Assembly: GCF_001591705.1 (NCBI RefSeq)
Contig: NZ_BCVK01000009.1
Location: 1-52,119, forward strand
Direction: 5' to 3'
Length of the DNA stretch: 52,119 nt
From: Lactococcus cremoris subsp. cremoris NBRC 100676
GTDB taxonomy: Bacteria > Bacillota > Bacilli > Lactobacillales > Streptococcaceae
Shown: positions 9,529-19,471 of the stretch, in pieces
Layout of the letters: each line of letters starts with the position of its first letter
Numbering within the stretch: the first letter of the stretch is position 1
The notes under the pieces: model-generated
The model's input: the letters and a program-made list of their open reading frames with translations, nothing else
What the model was told of the DNA's origin: nothing
Database searches by the model: none
Position numbers and translations under genes: made by a program

Positions 9529-9556
9529 AAGGGATAGATAATTATCCCTTTTTTTA
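9529..9556 (+). terminator. Rho-independent terminator
   Basis: AAGGGATA (9529-9536) and TATCCCTT (9543-9550) form a perfect stem followed by T7. Confidence 0.9.
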
Positions 9557-9567
9557 TTTAATTAAAC

Positions 9568-9580
9568 GAAATAATATTTC
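9568..9580. promoter_or_regulatory. MurR (RpiR-type) operator 1
   Basis: GAAATAATATTTC is a perfect 13-bp palindrome upstream of the mupG promoter. It is the first of three similar sites spaced 40 and 41 bp apart. Assignment to the RpiR regulator encoded at the operon end is inferred from position and from the typical form of RpiR-family sites. Confidence 0.65.
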
Positions 9581-9605
9581 TTAAATAAAAAAATAAAATT
9601 AATGC

Positions 9606-9634
9606 TTGAAATAATAATTCGTTTACGATATAAT
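9606..9634 (+). promoter_or_regulatory. Promoter of the MurNAc recycling operon
   Basis: TTGAAA (9606-9611) and TATAAT (9629-9634) are exactly 17 bp apart. The -35 overlaps operator 2. Confidence 0.88.
9608..9620. promoter_or_regulatory. MurR operator 2 (overlaps -35)
   Basis: GAAATAATAATTC differs from operator 1 at one position and covers the -35 hexamer. A bound regulator would block RNA polymerase. Confidence 0.65.
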
Positions 9635-9647
9635 GAATACGTTATCA
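9634..9647. promoter_or_regulatory. cre-like site (CcpA) at the transcription start
   Basis: TGAATACGTTATCA matches the cre consensus TGWAANCGNTNWCA at all but one position. It sits immediately after the -10. It would let CcpA repress amino-sugar recycling when better sugars are present. Confidence 0.6.
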
Positions 9648-9648
9648 A

Positions 9649-9661
9649 GAAATGATATTTC
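9649..9661. promoter_or_regulatory. MurR operator 3
   Basis: GAAATGATATTTC has palindromic arms GAAAT/ATTTC. It lies between the transcription start and the ribosome site of mupG, 41 bp after operator 2. Confidence 0.6.
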
Positions 9662-9674
9662 GAAAGGATAAAAA

Positions 9675-10736
9675 ATGTACGGTTTTTCAATTTTCATGAA
9701 TAAAGACTTAGATGAAAAAACTTATTCATATATTGACAAAATGGCAAACCAAGGTTTTAAAGGGATTTTTACGTCTATGCACATTCCGGAAGATGAAGTG
9801 AGCCTTTATAAAAAAAGGCTGATGGATTTAGGGAAGAGAGCAAAAGAGAATCATTTAAAACTCATGGTTGATATCTCAGCAAATGCTCTAGAGAAAGCTG
9901 GCTTTTCTATTAATCGCCTTAAAGAGCTTAAAGATTTAGGTGTAACTGGTCTTAGGATGGATTATCATATTAGCAATGAAACAATTGCTAAAGTGAGTCA
10001 GGAACTGACAGTAAGTCTAAACGCTAGTACTATTACACCAAAAGACATTGATGAGTTAAAAGAACATAAAGCAAACTTTAGCAAACTTGAAGCATGGCAT
10101 AATTACTATCCAAGACGTGAAACAGGACTTTCCCGTGAAGGTTTTCTTAAAAAGAATGAGTTTCTGAAAAATCATTCTTTTCAAGTGATGGCATTTATTC
10201 CAGGCGATGATTCTTTACGGCATCCTCTGTATCAAGGATTACCAACTCTTGAAGAGCACAGATTCAAACACCCTCTGGCTTGTTTACTAGATATGGAATC
10301 AATGAATGTTGAACATATTTACGTCGGCGATGGAGGTTTGAAAGACTATACCCTTAAACAGATTAAAGGTTATTTTCAAGAAAATGTATTGTCAGTGAGA
10401 GCTAGTCAAACAACAACTTCCTTTAGTTATGTCTTAGGTCAACATGAAAATAGACAAGATGATGCCAGAGATATAATTAGGAGCGCTCAAGCGCGCTTCA
10501 AGGAAATTCCAGAAATTATCCCAGAAAACACAAGTGAGCGAAGTAGAGGCTCAATCACTATTGATAATTGTGACTATGGCCGTTATATGGGTGAAATTCA
10601 AATTGTCAAAAATGATTTAGCAGCAGATGAGAAAGTCAATGTCGTAGGCAAGATAATCGCTGAAGACAGACCACTCATTACTTTCATTGGTTCAGGACAA
10701 AAATTTAAAATAGAAAAAGAGAAAAATAATGATTGA
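9675..10736 (+). CDS. mupG: 6-phospho-N-acetylmuramidase MupG (DUF871, GH170)
   Basis: The 353-residue protein begins [16 protein letters not shown] and contains [14 protein letters not shown], characteristic of the DUF871 family, whose Staphylococcus aureus member MupG cleaves MurNAc 6-phosphate-GlcNAc into MurNAc 6-phosphate and GlcNAc. A TIM-barrel N-terminal part is followed by a smaller C-terminal domain from about residue 240. It is the first gene of the operon, after AAAGGA at 9663-9668, and its end overlaps murQ by 8 bases, so the two should be translated together. Together with the PTS and MurQ it forms a complete route for wall disaccharide salvage. Confidence 0.85.
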   Translation: MYGFSIFMNKDLDEKTYSYIDKMANQGFKGIFTSMHIPEDEVSLYKKRLMDLGKRAKENHLKLMVDISANALEKAGFSINRLKELKDLGVTGLRMDYHISNETIAKVSQELTVSLNASTITPKDIDELKEHKANFSKLEAWHNYYPRRETGLSREGFLKKNEFLKNHSFQVMAFIPGDDSLRHPLYQGLPTLEEHRFKHPLACLLDMESMNVEHIYVGDGGLKDYTLKQIKGYFQENVLSVRASQTTTSFSYVLGQHENRQDDARDIIRSAQARFKEIPEIIPENTSERSRGSITIDNCDYGRYMGEIQIVKNDLAADEKVNVVGKIIAEDRPLITFIGSGQKFKIEKEKNND

Positions 10737-11622
10737 TTTATCAACACTAACAACAGAACGACGAAATGACGAAACATTTAACCTTGATCAAATGACCGTA
10801 AAAGAAGCACTTGTCAAAATGAACAATGAAGATAAGAAAGTAGCTTATGCGGTAGAAGAAGCATTACCAAATATTGAACCAGTTATTTCATCAGCAATAG
10901 AAGCTTTTAACAAAGGTGGACGTTTGATTTATATGGGAGCTGGAACAAGTGGTCGTCTGGGGGTTCTTGATGCGGCTGAATGTGTCCCAACTTTTGGTGT
11001 GCCAGCAACGCAAGTCGTTGGTTTAATCGCTGGAGGAGACAAGGCAATGACAGTCGCAGTTGAAGGAGCTGAGGATAGTTTAGAACTAGGTAGACAAGAT
11101 TTAATTGACTTAAATTTGTCAGAAAATGATCTAGTTTTAGGAATTGCTGCAAGTGGACGAACACCTTATGTGATTGGTGCTTTAGACTATGCAAAAGAAA
11201 TTGGTGCTAAAAGAGCCAGTCTTTCTTGTAATCTTAATGCTGAAATTTCAAAACATGCTGAATTTCCGATTGAAGTTGACTGTGGTCCAGAATTTTTAAC
11301 TGGTTCTACTCGCTTGAAATCAGGGACAGCTCAAAAATTAATTTTGAATATGATTTCAACAATTTCAATGATTGGAATCGGGAAAGTTTATAATAATTTG
11401 ATGGTTGATGTTAAGCCAACTAACGAAAAATTAGTTGAGCGTAGCAAACGAATCATTATGCAAGCAACAGATTGTACTTATGAAGAAGCCGAAGAAAAAT
11501 TCAATGAAGCAAATCAAGATGTCAAACTGGCGATTATAATGCTTCTAACTGACTGTGCGGCAGAAGAAGGAAAGACAAAACTAGTTAAAGCAAATGGTTT
11601 TGTGAAAAATACTCTGAATTAA
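10729..11622 (+). CDS. murQ: N-acetylmuramic acid 6-phosphate etherase MurQ
   Basis: MurQ removes the lactyl ether from MurNAc 6-phosphate to give GlcNAc 6-phosphate and D-lactate. The 297-residue protein has the SIS-domain signature [16 protein letters not shown] (about residues 64-79), which includes a catalytic Glu, and the later block [19 protein letters not shown]. The C-terminal helical domain ([20 protein letters not shown]) is complete. The start codon lies within the last codons of mupG. Confidence 0.95.
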   Translation: MIDLSTLTTERRNDETFNLDQMTVKEALVKMNNEDKKVAYAVEEALPNIEPVISSAIEAFNKGGRLIYMGAGTSGRLGVLDAAECVPTFGVPATQVVGLIAGGDKAMTVAVEGAEDSLELGRQDLIDLNLSENDLVLGIAASGRTPYVIGALDYAKEIGAKRASLSCNLNAEISKHAEFPIEVDCGPEFLTGSTRLKSGTAQKLILNMISTISMIGIGKVYNNLMVDVKPTNEKLVERSKRIIMQATDCTYEEAEEKFNEANQDVKLAIIMLLTDCAAEEGKTKLVKANGFVKNTLN

Positions 11623-11657
11623 GAATTCACCCTTTTAAGGTAGAAAAAGGAGCAAAA

Positions 11658-13610
11658 ATGGCGGAAGAAAAAATAGCTCGTATTGCAAGAGAGATTTATG
11701 AAAATGTTGGCGGAACACAGAATGTCAAAAAATTGATTCATTGCATGACTCGTGTTCGGATGACCATTATTGACGATTCTAAAGTTAATCTCGCAGGCCT
11801 AAAAGCGATTGACGGGGTAATGGGCGTTGTTGAAGATGAAACACTTCAAGTTGTTATAGGACCTGGAACAGTAAATAAAGTTGCACAAGCAATGGTCGAC
11901 ACAGTTGGCGTAAGATTGGGAGAAGCTTTTCCAAATGCAGAAGGTCAGTCAATCGACGATTTAATGGCAAAAACAAAATCGGAAGCTAAAGAAAAGTATA
12001 ATAAACCCTCAAAATTTAAGGCAGTATTAAATACAATTTCTAAAATATTCGTTCCCTTGATTCCAGCCTTTGTTGGTGCTGGTTTAATTGGAGGATTAGC
12101 CTCTGTATTAGGTAACTTGGTCACTGCTGGAACTTTAGATGCAGTAACTTGGACACAATTTATTACTGTTCTTAAGATTATTCAATCTGGAATCTTCTCT
12201 TATTTGGCTATTTATGTCGGAATAAACTCAGCTCAAGAATTTGGTGCGACTCCAGCTCTTGGTGGGGTCATCGGTGCTGTTTCTCTACTAACAGGTATGA
12301 ATCCAGAGCTTCCTCTAAAGAATATTTTTAACGGAAGTGCTCTTTCATCCGGTCAAGGTGGGATTATTGGTGTAATTTTTGCAGTTTGGCTATTATCAAT
12401 TTTAGAAAAACAATTGCGTAAATTTATTCCTGATTCAATTGATATTATTGTTACACCTACGATTGGTTTATTAGTGATTGGGTTTGCAGAAATCTTTGCT
12501 ATTATGCCAATAGCAGGCGTCATTTCTTCAAGTTTGGTAGGAGCAATTAATTTTATTCTTCAAGTTGGTGGTGGCATTTCTGGTTTTGTACTTGGCGTTC
12601 TCTTTTTACCAATGGTTATGTTTGGTTTGCACCAAATTTTGACTCCGATTCATTTAGAAATGATTTCCAAAACTGGCTCAACTCAATTATTGCCAATTCT
12701 AGCCATGGCTGGTGCTGGTCAAGTCGGTGCTGCGATTGCACTTTGGCTTCGTTTGAGAAAAGATAAAGAATTTGTTGAACTCGTAAAAGGGGCTTTGCCA
12801 GTTGGAATATTAGGTATTGGTGAACCTTTAATTTATGGAATTACGCTTCCTCTTGGTCGTCCCTTTATTACGGCCTGTATTGGTGGAGGGATTGGTGAGC
12901 CCATTATTGGTTCTTTAGGTCAAGCAGGTGCCATTGCTATTGGGCCTTCAGGTCTTGCTCTCCTTCCACTTATTGCCAATGGGAAATGGTGGGTATATCT
13001 TCTCGGTCTCTTGGGTGCTTATGTGGGTGGATTTATCGCAACTTATCTCTTTGGGATTCCTAAAGATGCTAAGGAAAAAGCGGATAATTATGGAAAATCC
13101 GTACAAATGGAAACTCTCCAACCTACATTACGTGTCGTAACGACGCCAGAATTTTATAGCTCAGTAATCAGTTCACCACTTGATGGTAATGTAAAAGAAC
13201 TTTCTTCAATTGAGGATGAAGTTTTCTCAAGCGGAATGTTGGGTAAAGGAGTGGCAATTGAACCAACGAATGGAGAAATTGTGTCTCCAGTTAACGGAGT
13301 AGTCTCAACTGTCTTTCCGACTAAACATGCTATAGGTTTGACCAGTGATGAAGGGGTAGAAATATTAATTCATATCGGCATGGATACTGTTGCTTTAAAT
13401 GGTGAAGGATTTGAAAGTTTTGTTAAGCAAAATGATCGTGTTAGAAAAGGTGATTTATTAGTTCGAGCTGATTTTGAAAAAATAAAAGAAGCAGGCTTGT
13501 CTACAATTACACCAGTTGTTATTACTAATTCGGATACTTACAGAGAAATTATCATTACACATGGTGCAACAATAAGTAAAGGTCAAGAAATTTTCACAGT
13601 AAAAGCATAA
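11658..13610 (+). CDS. murP: PTS EIIBCA transporter, MurNAc/MurNAc-GlcNAc type
   Basis: This 650-residue permease takes up and phosphorylates its sugar. The EIIB domain comes first, with phospho-Cys in KKLIHCMTRVRM (C29). The EIIC membrane domain (about 110-450) contains LGIGEPLIYGITLPLGRPF. A fused Crr-like EIIA domain lies at the C-terminus, with the phospho-His in ILIHIGMDTVALNG (about H572). Escherichia coli MurP lacks the EIIA part, so this version is self-contained. Position between murQ and the RpiR regulator and behind mupG argues for MurNAc-GlcNAc or MurNAc as substrate; sequence alone would also fit sucrose/trehalose-family permeases. Confidence 0.82.
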   Translation: MAEEKIARIAREIYENVGGTQNVKKLIHCMTRVRMTIIDDSKVNLAGLKAIDGVMGVVEDETLQVVIGPGTVNKVAQAMVDTVGVRLGEAFPNAEGQSIDDLMAKTKSEAKEKYNKPSKFKAVLNTISKIFVPLIPAFVGAGLIGGLASVLGNLVTAGTLDAVTWTQFITVLKIIQSGIFSYLAIYVGINSAQEFGATPALGGVIGAVSLLTGMNPELPLKNIFNGSALSSGQGGIIGVIFAVWLLSILEKQLRKFIPDSIDIIVTPTIGLLVIGFAEIFAIMPIAGVISSSLVGAINFILQVGGGISGFVLGVLFLPMVMFGLHQILTPIHLEMISKTGSTQLLPILAMAGAGQVGAAIALWLRLRKDKEFVELVKGALPVGILGIGEPLIYGITLPLGRPFITACIGGGIGEPIIGSLGQAGAIAIGPSGLALLPLIANGKWWVYLLGLLGAYVGGFIATYLFGIPKDAKEKADNYGKSVQMETLQPTLRVVTTPEFYSSVISSPLDGNVKELSSIEDEVFSSGMLGKGVAIEPTNGEIVSPVNGVVSTVFPTKHAIGLTSDEGVEILIHIGMDTVALNGEGFESFVKQNDRVRKGDLLVRADFEKIKEAGLSTITPVVITNSDTYREIIITHGATISKGQEIFTVKA

Positions 13611-13615
13611 AAGTT

Positions 13616-13642
13616 AGAGGTTGGTTTATACCAACCTCTTTG
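13616..13642 (+). terminator. Terminator after the PTS gene
   Basis: AGAGGTTGGT (13616-13625) pairs with ACCAACCTCT (13630-13639). The tail is short (TTGTT), so read-through into murR is possible. Confidence 0.75.
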
Positions 13643-13649
13643 TTATAAT
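13641..13649 (+). promoter_or_regulatory. Extended -10 for the RpiR regulator gene
   Basis: TGtTATAAT follows the terminator. A possible -35 TTGGTT (13621-13626) lies inside the terminator stem, 17 bp upstream. A half operator GAAATAA (13650-13656) adjoins it and suggests weak autoregulation. Confidence 0.6.
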
Positions 13650-13671
13650 GAAATAAGAATGGAGAGGATAC

Positions 13672-14523
13672 ATGGATACTTTACTTATCATCAGGCAAAA
13701 TTATTCTAACTTTACAACAGTTGAGAAAAAAATAGCCGACTATATTTTTGAAGTCGGAGAAAAAATGTTAGAAAAAAGTGCGCAAGAGGTAGCGAGTGAA
13801 ATTGGAAGTTCTTCGGCGGCTTTAGTAAGATTTTCCAGAAAGTTGGGTTATGATGGATTCTCACAACTTAAACAAAAATTGAGTGCCTCCTATGCTGTTC
13901 ATGAAGATGATGAAGATTATTATAAAGAAGTAAATGACTCTGAAACACCGTCCTCAATCAAGAATAAACTAAAAGTTCGGGTTAATCATATGGTGGAAAC
14001 GACCAATGCAGCCTTATCAGATGATGAAATCATGGCGGCTGTCGCTTTAATTGATGAAGCAGAAAGTATTTTTGTATTTGGTATTGGAGCATCATCTATG
14101 GTTGCTCAGGATATTTTTCAAAAGTTTAGTCGAATTGGAAAGCAAGTTTTCTTTATTCAAGATGCTCATTTATTTGTTTCATCTCTTTCGATTTCGGATA
14201 GAAAAACAATTTTTATTGGCATTTCGATGAAGGGAGAAACAAAGGAAGTAATTGAACTTGCACGAGTCGTAAAAGGGATGAAAATTCCAATTATTGCTAT
14301 CACTTCAAGAGAAGAATCGACACTCGGACAGATGTCAGATTATATCCTTCATTCAGTTTCTGGAGAAGATTATCAAATGCGTACGGCTGCCACCATGAGT
14401 TTGATGGCACAACTTTATGTTGTGGACATTCTTTTCTATATGTTTGTATCAGAACATTTTACCGAGAGCTATGATAAGTTAGAAAAGACACGAGATGCAA
14501 TTAAATTATTGGAAGAAAAATGA
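13672..14523 (+). CDS. murR: RpiR/MurR-family transcriptional regulator
   Basis: The 283-residue protein has an N-terminal HTH_6 domain (TVEKKIADYIFEVG, SAQEVASEIGSSSAALVRFSRK) and a C-terminal SIS sugar-phosphate domain (IFVFGIGASSMVAQDIFQKF, IGISMKGETKEVIELA). Family members sense phosphosugars; here MurNAc 6-phosphate is the expected ligand from context. The likely targets are the three GAAAT-ATTTC sites before mupG. The ribosome site is GGAGAGG at 13661-13667. Confidence 0.85.
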   Translation: MDTLLIIRQNYSNFTTVEKKIADYIFEVGEKMLEKSAQEVASEIGSSSAALVRFSRKLGYDGFSQLKQKLSASYAVHEDDEDYYKEVNDSETPSSIKNKLKVRVNHMVETTNAALSDDEIMAAVALIDEAESIFVFGIGASSMVAQDIFQKFSRIGKQVFFIQDAHLFVSSLSISDRKTIFIGISMKGETKEVIELARVVKGMKIPIIAITSREESTLGQMSDYILHSVSGEDYQMRTAATMSLMAQLYVVDILFYMFVSEHFTESYDKLEKTRDAIKLLEEK

Positions 14524-14553
14524 TAGAGCCGAAATTTACTGATGATGAGTTGA

Positions 14554-15414
<861 letters not shown>

Positions 15415-15436
15415 TTTTTAAATTATGGGTTGAATG

Positions 15437-15468
15437 AAAGTACTGACAATTCTGTCAGTACTTTTTTG
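15437..15468 (+). terminator. tpiA terminator
   Basis: AAAGTACTGACA (15437-15448) and TGTCAGTACTTT (15453-15464) form a perfect 12-bp stem followed by T-runs. The arms contain the dispersed ACTGACA word. Confidence 0.93.
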
Positions 15469-15538
15469 GAACTTTTTTGAACCTTTGTCATAGGATAGCA
15501 TTTTACAGATATGCTAGTACCTCTATCAGTAAATTTTT

Positions 15539-15563
15539 TGATAAAATAAATAGATGACATCTA
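15539..15563 (+). promoter_or_regulatory. Extended -10 and palindrome before the amidase pseudogene
   Basis: TGaTAAAAT (15539-15547) is followed by TAGATGACATCTA (15551-15563), a perfect 13-bp palindrome at the expected transcription start. The palindrome may be an operator or an mRNA 5' hairpin. Confidence 0.5.
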
Positions 15564-15579
15564 TTTAAGGGGAGAAAAA

Positions 15580-16496
15580 ATGTGTACTAGTTTTCAACTA
15601 AAATCAAGTGATGGTGGCCTAGTTTTTGCAAGAACAATGGATTGGCATCCATTTAAGGCAGAAGCACTGGTTCTGCCTAAGAATTATGAATGGACAAGTG
15701 TTTACAATGGGAAAAAATGACAAATCCTTATGCAATTCTTGGTGTTTGAAATAGTGAAATGCGTCAACATGCTGATATTTCTGACGGGGTCAATGAATAT
15801 GGCTTAGCTGCTCAAAAATTAACCTTTTCGAATCAGTCAGATTATGCTAGCGAAGGAGAAGCTGGGAAAATTCAACTCGCTGCTTTTGAATTTTTACTTT
15901 GGTTATTAGGAAACTGTCGTTCAATTGAAGAAGTTCGTCAGAAGATTGATACTGTCCAATTAATGACCGATGAAAATTCAACTTTCAAATTTGGCCGAAA
16001 TGATTTGCATTTTTCGGCAACGGATTCGAGTGGTCAAATGATAAATATCGAACCACATGGTGGACGTCTGATCATTTCAAATAACTCGATAGGTGTGGTC
16101 ACCAATGCTCCCAAATTTGAAAGAGAAGTTGAAAAATTAACCACTTATATGGATCTTAATATACTGACAGAACCATCAGTAAAAAATAATAATCCCAATC
16201 AGATTTCGACTGGGAGTTTTAATGGTAAACCAGTATTTCCTGGTGGATTTACACCGACTTCCCGATTTATCCGGGCCGCTATCTATAAAGAAAGAGCCAT
16301 TTATCCTAAAAATGAACAGCAAAATATTATTGAAGCTTGGCATATTTTAAATGGGGTGACTGTTCCTAAATCAGAGGGCCGCTCAGGGACTTATACTGTC
16401 TATCGAAGTGCAGTTGAGGTGACGAGTCGAAGACTTTATTTACAGACTTATGAGGATTTAAGCGTTCAAGTCTATCGATTCCCAGAAGAACTCTAG
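15580..16496 (+). pseudogene. Choloylglycine hydrolase/penicillin V acylase family, broken
   Basis: The start MCTSFQLKSSDGG at ATG 15580 (AAGGGGAG upstream) has Cys2, the nucleophile that Ntn hydrolases of the CBAH family expose by removing Met1. ARTMDWHPF is the expected next motif. The frame is lost in an A6 run at 15713-15718 (one more A restores MTNPYAILGV), and a TGA follows at 15747-15749, where Gly is expected. From ATG 15759 the frame is open to 16496. The intact protein would have 305 residues. It would hydrolyse C-N amide bonds such as conjugated bile salts or penicillin V. The remaining 245-residue open frame lacks the nucleophile. Confidence 0.85.
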
Positions 16497-16507
16497 TCCT
16501 AAAATTT

Positions 16508-16516
16508 TGCTATAAT
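16508..16516 (+). promoter_or_regulatory. Extended -10 promoter
   Basis: TGcTATAAT precedes the membrane protein gene at 16542. The preceding bases AAAATTTTGC are identical to those before the dfr -10. Confidence 0.65.
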
Positions 16517-16541
16517 AAAGCAAGATTAATAGGAGAAATTA

Positions 16542-17129
16542 ATGCATTTTATTGTTATATTAGGGGCGCTCATTTCGTTGTCCTTTACAAGCACTTATCT
16601 TGTTGCCAGCATTCGTGGTCGTGTTAAACCCAATAAAATTACCTGGTTAATATGGGGTATTGCTCCACTAATTAGCACAGCTGCATCATTATCAACAGGA
16701 GTTTCTTGGGCGAGTTTACCAGTGTTTATGGCCGGTTTTGGGCCAATCTTAGTATTTACTGTTGCTTGTTTCAATAAGGCTGCTTATTGGAAAATGGGAA
16801 AAATTGATTATATTTGTGGTTTTGTATCAATCTTGGCTTTAGTTGCTTGGTATATGACTAAGAACCCAAATGTTGCTATTTTGTTAGCGATTCTCTCAGA
16901 TGCTTTAGCGGCACTTCCAACTCTGATTAAAGGTTGGAACTTCCCAGAAACCGAAAATGGATTCTTGTTCTTAGGAAGTCTCTTTTCCGCAAGTACAAGT
17001 TTTACAGAAGTTCATCAGTGGAAACTTACAGAAGTTGCTTTTCCGATTTATCTCATTATCCTTAGTTTGACAATGATGTTTCTAATTGAAGGCAGAAGAA
17101 ATTATTTAAAGCGTAAAAAAGTACTCTAA
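16542..17129 (+). CDS. Hypothetical multi-span membrane protein
   Basis: The 195-residue protein has about six or seven hydrophobic segments and short loops. NKITWLIWGIAPLIS in the first half and ALPTLIKGWNFPETE in the second half suggest two related halves with Pro-containing helices, somewhat like PQ-loop/SWEET-type proteins, but I cannot assign a family. It starts at ATG 16542 after AGGAG and is monocistronic. Its stop codon lies in the loop of its own terminator. Confidence 0.6.
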   Translation: MHFIVILGALISLSFTSTYLVASIRGRVKPNKITWLIWGIAPLISTAASLSTGVSWASLPVFMAGFGPILVFTVACFNKAAYWKMGKIDYICGFVSILALVAWYMTKNPNVAILLAILSDALAALPTLIKGWNFPETENGFLFLGSLFSASTSFTEVHQWKLTEVAFPIYLIILSLTMMFLIEGRRNYLKRKKVL

Positions 17130-17143
17130 TGAGTACTTTTTTT
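17115..17143 (+). terminator. Terminator overlapping the gene end
   Basis: AAAAAAGTACTC (17115-17126) and GAGTACTTTTTT (17131-17142) flank TAAT, so the TAA stop is in the loop. The stem encodes the last residues KKVL. Confidence 0.9.
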
Positions 17144-17457
17144 AGTTAATTTGACAGTAAAATTAAAACGAAGTGCATAAAATGAATTGATTTGATTGTT
17201 ATAGATGACATAAATAATTATAATTAATTCAGTCACATTTTTTGAGCTTTCTAAGCAGTAGATTAAAGGATTCATCTAAGATAATATGAACACAATAAAA
17301 TGTAATTAATATGTTTGTTTTGGTATATCCTTGAAAAAAATCAATAGTTTAAGTAAAATAGACTTAGTTGATAAGGAATTTTAGATAAATTATAAGAATT
17401 AAATATTAAATCGGGAAAATATTATCTAAATGGAAACTATTCAAAGGGGATGAACTA
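17144..17457. other. AT-rich gap before the IbrA-like gene
   Basis: This 314-base stretch has no credible gene. TTGACA at 17151-17156 is a perfect -35, but the nearest -10 candidate (TAAAAT at 17178-17183) is 21 bp away. No clear hairpin was seen. The steep AT content is compatible with a horizontally acquired neighbour. Confidence 0.4.
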
Positions 17458-18771
17458 GTGAGAAAATATCAAGAGGAAAATGTATATGAGGCTTTTAATA
17501 AGCGATTAGACTACATATGCAATTATTTTGATCATTTAATCGTTTCCTTTTCGGGAGGAAAGGACTCCGGAGTGATGTTAGAACTCGTTCATCGTTACTA
17601 CGAAGAAAACGAATTAGAGGCAAAAGGAGTTAAAGTTTCTGTTTATTATCTTGATTACGAAGGAAATTATCAAGAAACAAAAGACTATATTGAGCGTTCA
17701 ATGGGAAAATATCCTAGTTTTGACTATTATCACATCTGTATGCCAGTTTCAGCTTCTTGTGGCATATCAATGTCTCAATCAACTTGGTTGCCTTGGGATC
17801 CGGAACATCCAGAACTCTGGTTAAATCCCATTCCCAAAGGAGCAATTCATCTTCAAAATCATAATTTCCCCTTTTTTCAAGTTGGAATGTCAGACTATGA
17901 TTTTCAAAGTAAGTTTTGCCAGTGGCTTCATCAAGAAACAAAAGCAGAAAGAACGGCTGTTCTTGTTGGAATTAGAGCTCAGGAAAGTTTGAATCGTTTT
18001 AATGCTGTGACTCGTGAGGAAACTTTTTCACGATTTGGCATGACCAATTATAGTCATCGTATTTTTCATAATGTCTTCAATTTTTATCCAATGTATGATT
18101 GGCTATTTGAGGATGTTGGGTAGCAAATGCAAAATTTGGCTTTGACTATAATCATTTATATGATTTATATTTTCAAGCTGGTGTTCCCTTTAAAAGTATG
18201 AGAGTTGCCAATCCATTTCATCAGTGTGGAGTCGCCTCTCTAAAACTCTATCAAGCTTTAGAGCCTGAGACTTGGGGGAAACTAATGGGGCGTGTCAATG
18301 GAGCAAATTTTGCGGCTCTCTATGGAGGGACGGTCGCTCTTGGTTATCGGGGAGTCACCCTGCCTAAAGGACACACTTGGGAAAGCTATGTCAATTTCCT
18401 TCTTAAAACTCTTTCGAAAGAAATGCGGCAAGTTTATCTTAAAAAATTTCAAAGTTCATTGACTTATTGGACCAAAAACGGTGGGGCCCTTAAAAGTAGT
18501 TCGTGAACTTGAAGAGACAGACTTACAATTTGAAAACCTGGGAAATCCGAAAAATAATCGAAATTATAAACAGGAACATAAGGTTATACGTTTCAAAAAA
18601 TACCCCGATGATGTTCCAATCAAAAACTTTAGGCTGGTTCCTTCTTATAAGAGAATGTGTATCACAATTTTAAAAAATGATACTTCTTGCCAGTACATGG
18701 GTTTTGGTCAAACCAAAGATGAATTGCAAAAGAAAAAGGAGGCCATGAAAAAATGGGAGAGCTTTTTATAA
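17458..18771 (+). pseudogene. IbrA/YbdN-like PAPS-reductase-fold protein (DUF3440), frameshifted
   Basis: The N-terminal half has the ATP-pyrophosphatase loop LIVSFSGGKDSGVMLELV (about residues 27-44), typical of PAPS reductase/adenylyl-transferase enzymes. The C-terminal half (PFHQCGVASLKLYQALEPET, NFLLKTLSKEMRQVYLKKF) matches the DUF3440 pattern as I know it. One base is missing near 18115-18118 (GTTTGG expected), shifting to the frame open from 18120. One extra A near 18493-18496 shifts back to a frame ending at 18771. The restored protein is about 438 residues. It overlaps the IbrB-like gene, as ybdN and ybdM are paired in enterobacteria. Molecular function is unproven in the family. Confidence 0.78.
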
Positions 18772-19282
18772 GCCCAGCTTATCAAGTGCAACGTGTTCCA
18801 ATTGAGAAAATCAGAGCTAACTCATATAATCCAAACAAGACTGCACCATCAGAGTTCAAACTATTAGAGCGCTCTATCTTAGAAGATGGCTATACGATGC
18901 CAATCGTTTGTTATTATGATAAAGAAAAAGATATCTATGAGATAGTGGATGGTTTTCATCGATATCTAGTCATGAAAAATTCGCCAGAAATTGCTCAAAG
19001 AGAACATAACTGCTTACCAGTGTCAATCATTGACCGTCCCTTAGAAGACAGAATTGCGAGTACCATTCGCCACAATCGTGCTAGAGGGACTCATTCTATT
19101 GAATTAATGACGAAAATCGTTCAACAATTGGTTTTGAAGCGGGATTGAGTGACCGTTGGATAATCACAAATATTGGGATGGATAAAGAAGAATTACTAAG
19201 ATTAAAGCAATTGAGTGGTTTGGCCTCTTTGTTTAAAGGAGGAGATTTTTCAAGATCTTGGGAATGGGATAGCGAAGAATGA
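18753..19282 (+). pseudogene. IbrB/YbdM-like ParB-fold protein, frameshifted
   Basis: Starting at ATG 18753, ten bases after GGAGG, the protein shows the ParB/Srx-type block VPIEKIRANSYNPNKTAPSEF, then DGYTMPIVCYYD and IVDGFHRYLVM, which line the nucleotide pocket in this fold, and the segment DRIASTIRHNRARGTH. One T is missing near 19133-19136 (VFEAGLSDRWIITN expected). This diverts the frame to a stop at 19146-19148. The original frame continues to TGA 19280-19282, giving about 176 residues. Pairing with the PAPS-reductase-fold gene is the IbrA/IbrB arrangement. Confidence 0.78.
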
Positions 19283-19297
19283 TTAAATAGAGGAGCG

Positions 19298-19371
19298 AAA
19301 GCTACCCTATTTTTTATTTCTGAAAAAAACAGAAAAAATATTTCTGTTTTAAAAAAGAAGTAGCTTTTCTC
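19298..19371 (+). terminator. Nested terminator hairpin
   Basis: An outer stem AAAGCTAC (19298-19305 region) pairs with GTAGCTTT (19360-19367). An inner stem AAACAGAAA pairs with TTTCTGTTTT around 19327-19350. Confidence 0.65.
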
Positions 19372-19376
19372 AGGTG

Positions 19377-19385
19377 TGATATAAT
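19377..19385 (+). promoter_or_regulatory. Extended -10 of hemW
   Basis: TGaTATAAT lies 87 bp before hemW and just after the terminator hairpin. Confidence 0.7.
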
Positions 19386-19471
19386 AGGGCAAGTATTTAT
19401 GATTTACATTGGAGAAATTATTTTCCATTATATTTCATTGAGTAGGAAAAAACTTTTGAAGGGAAGTATTA

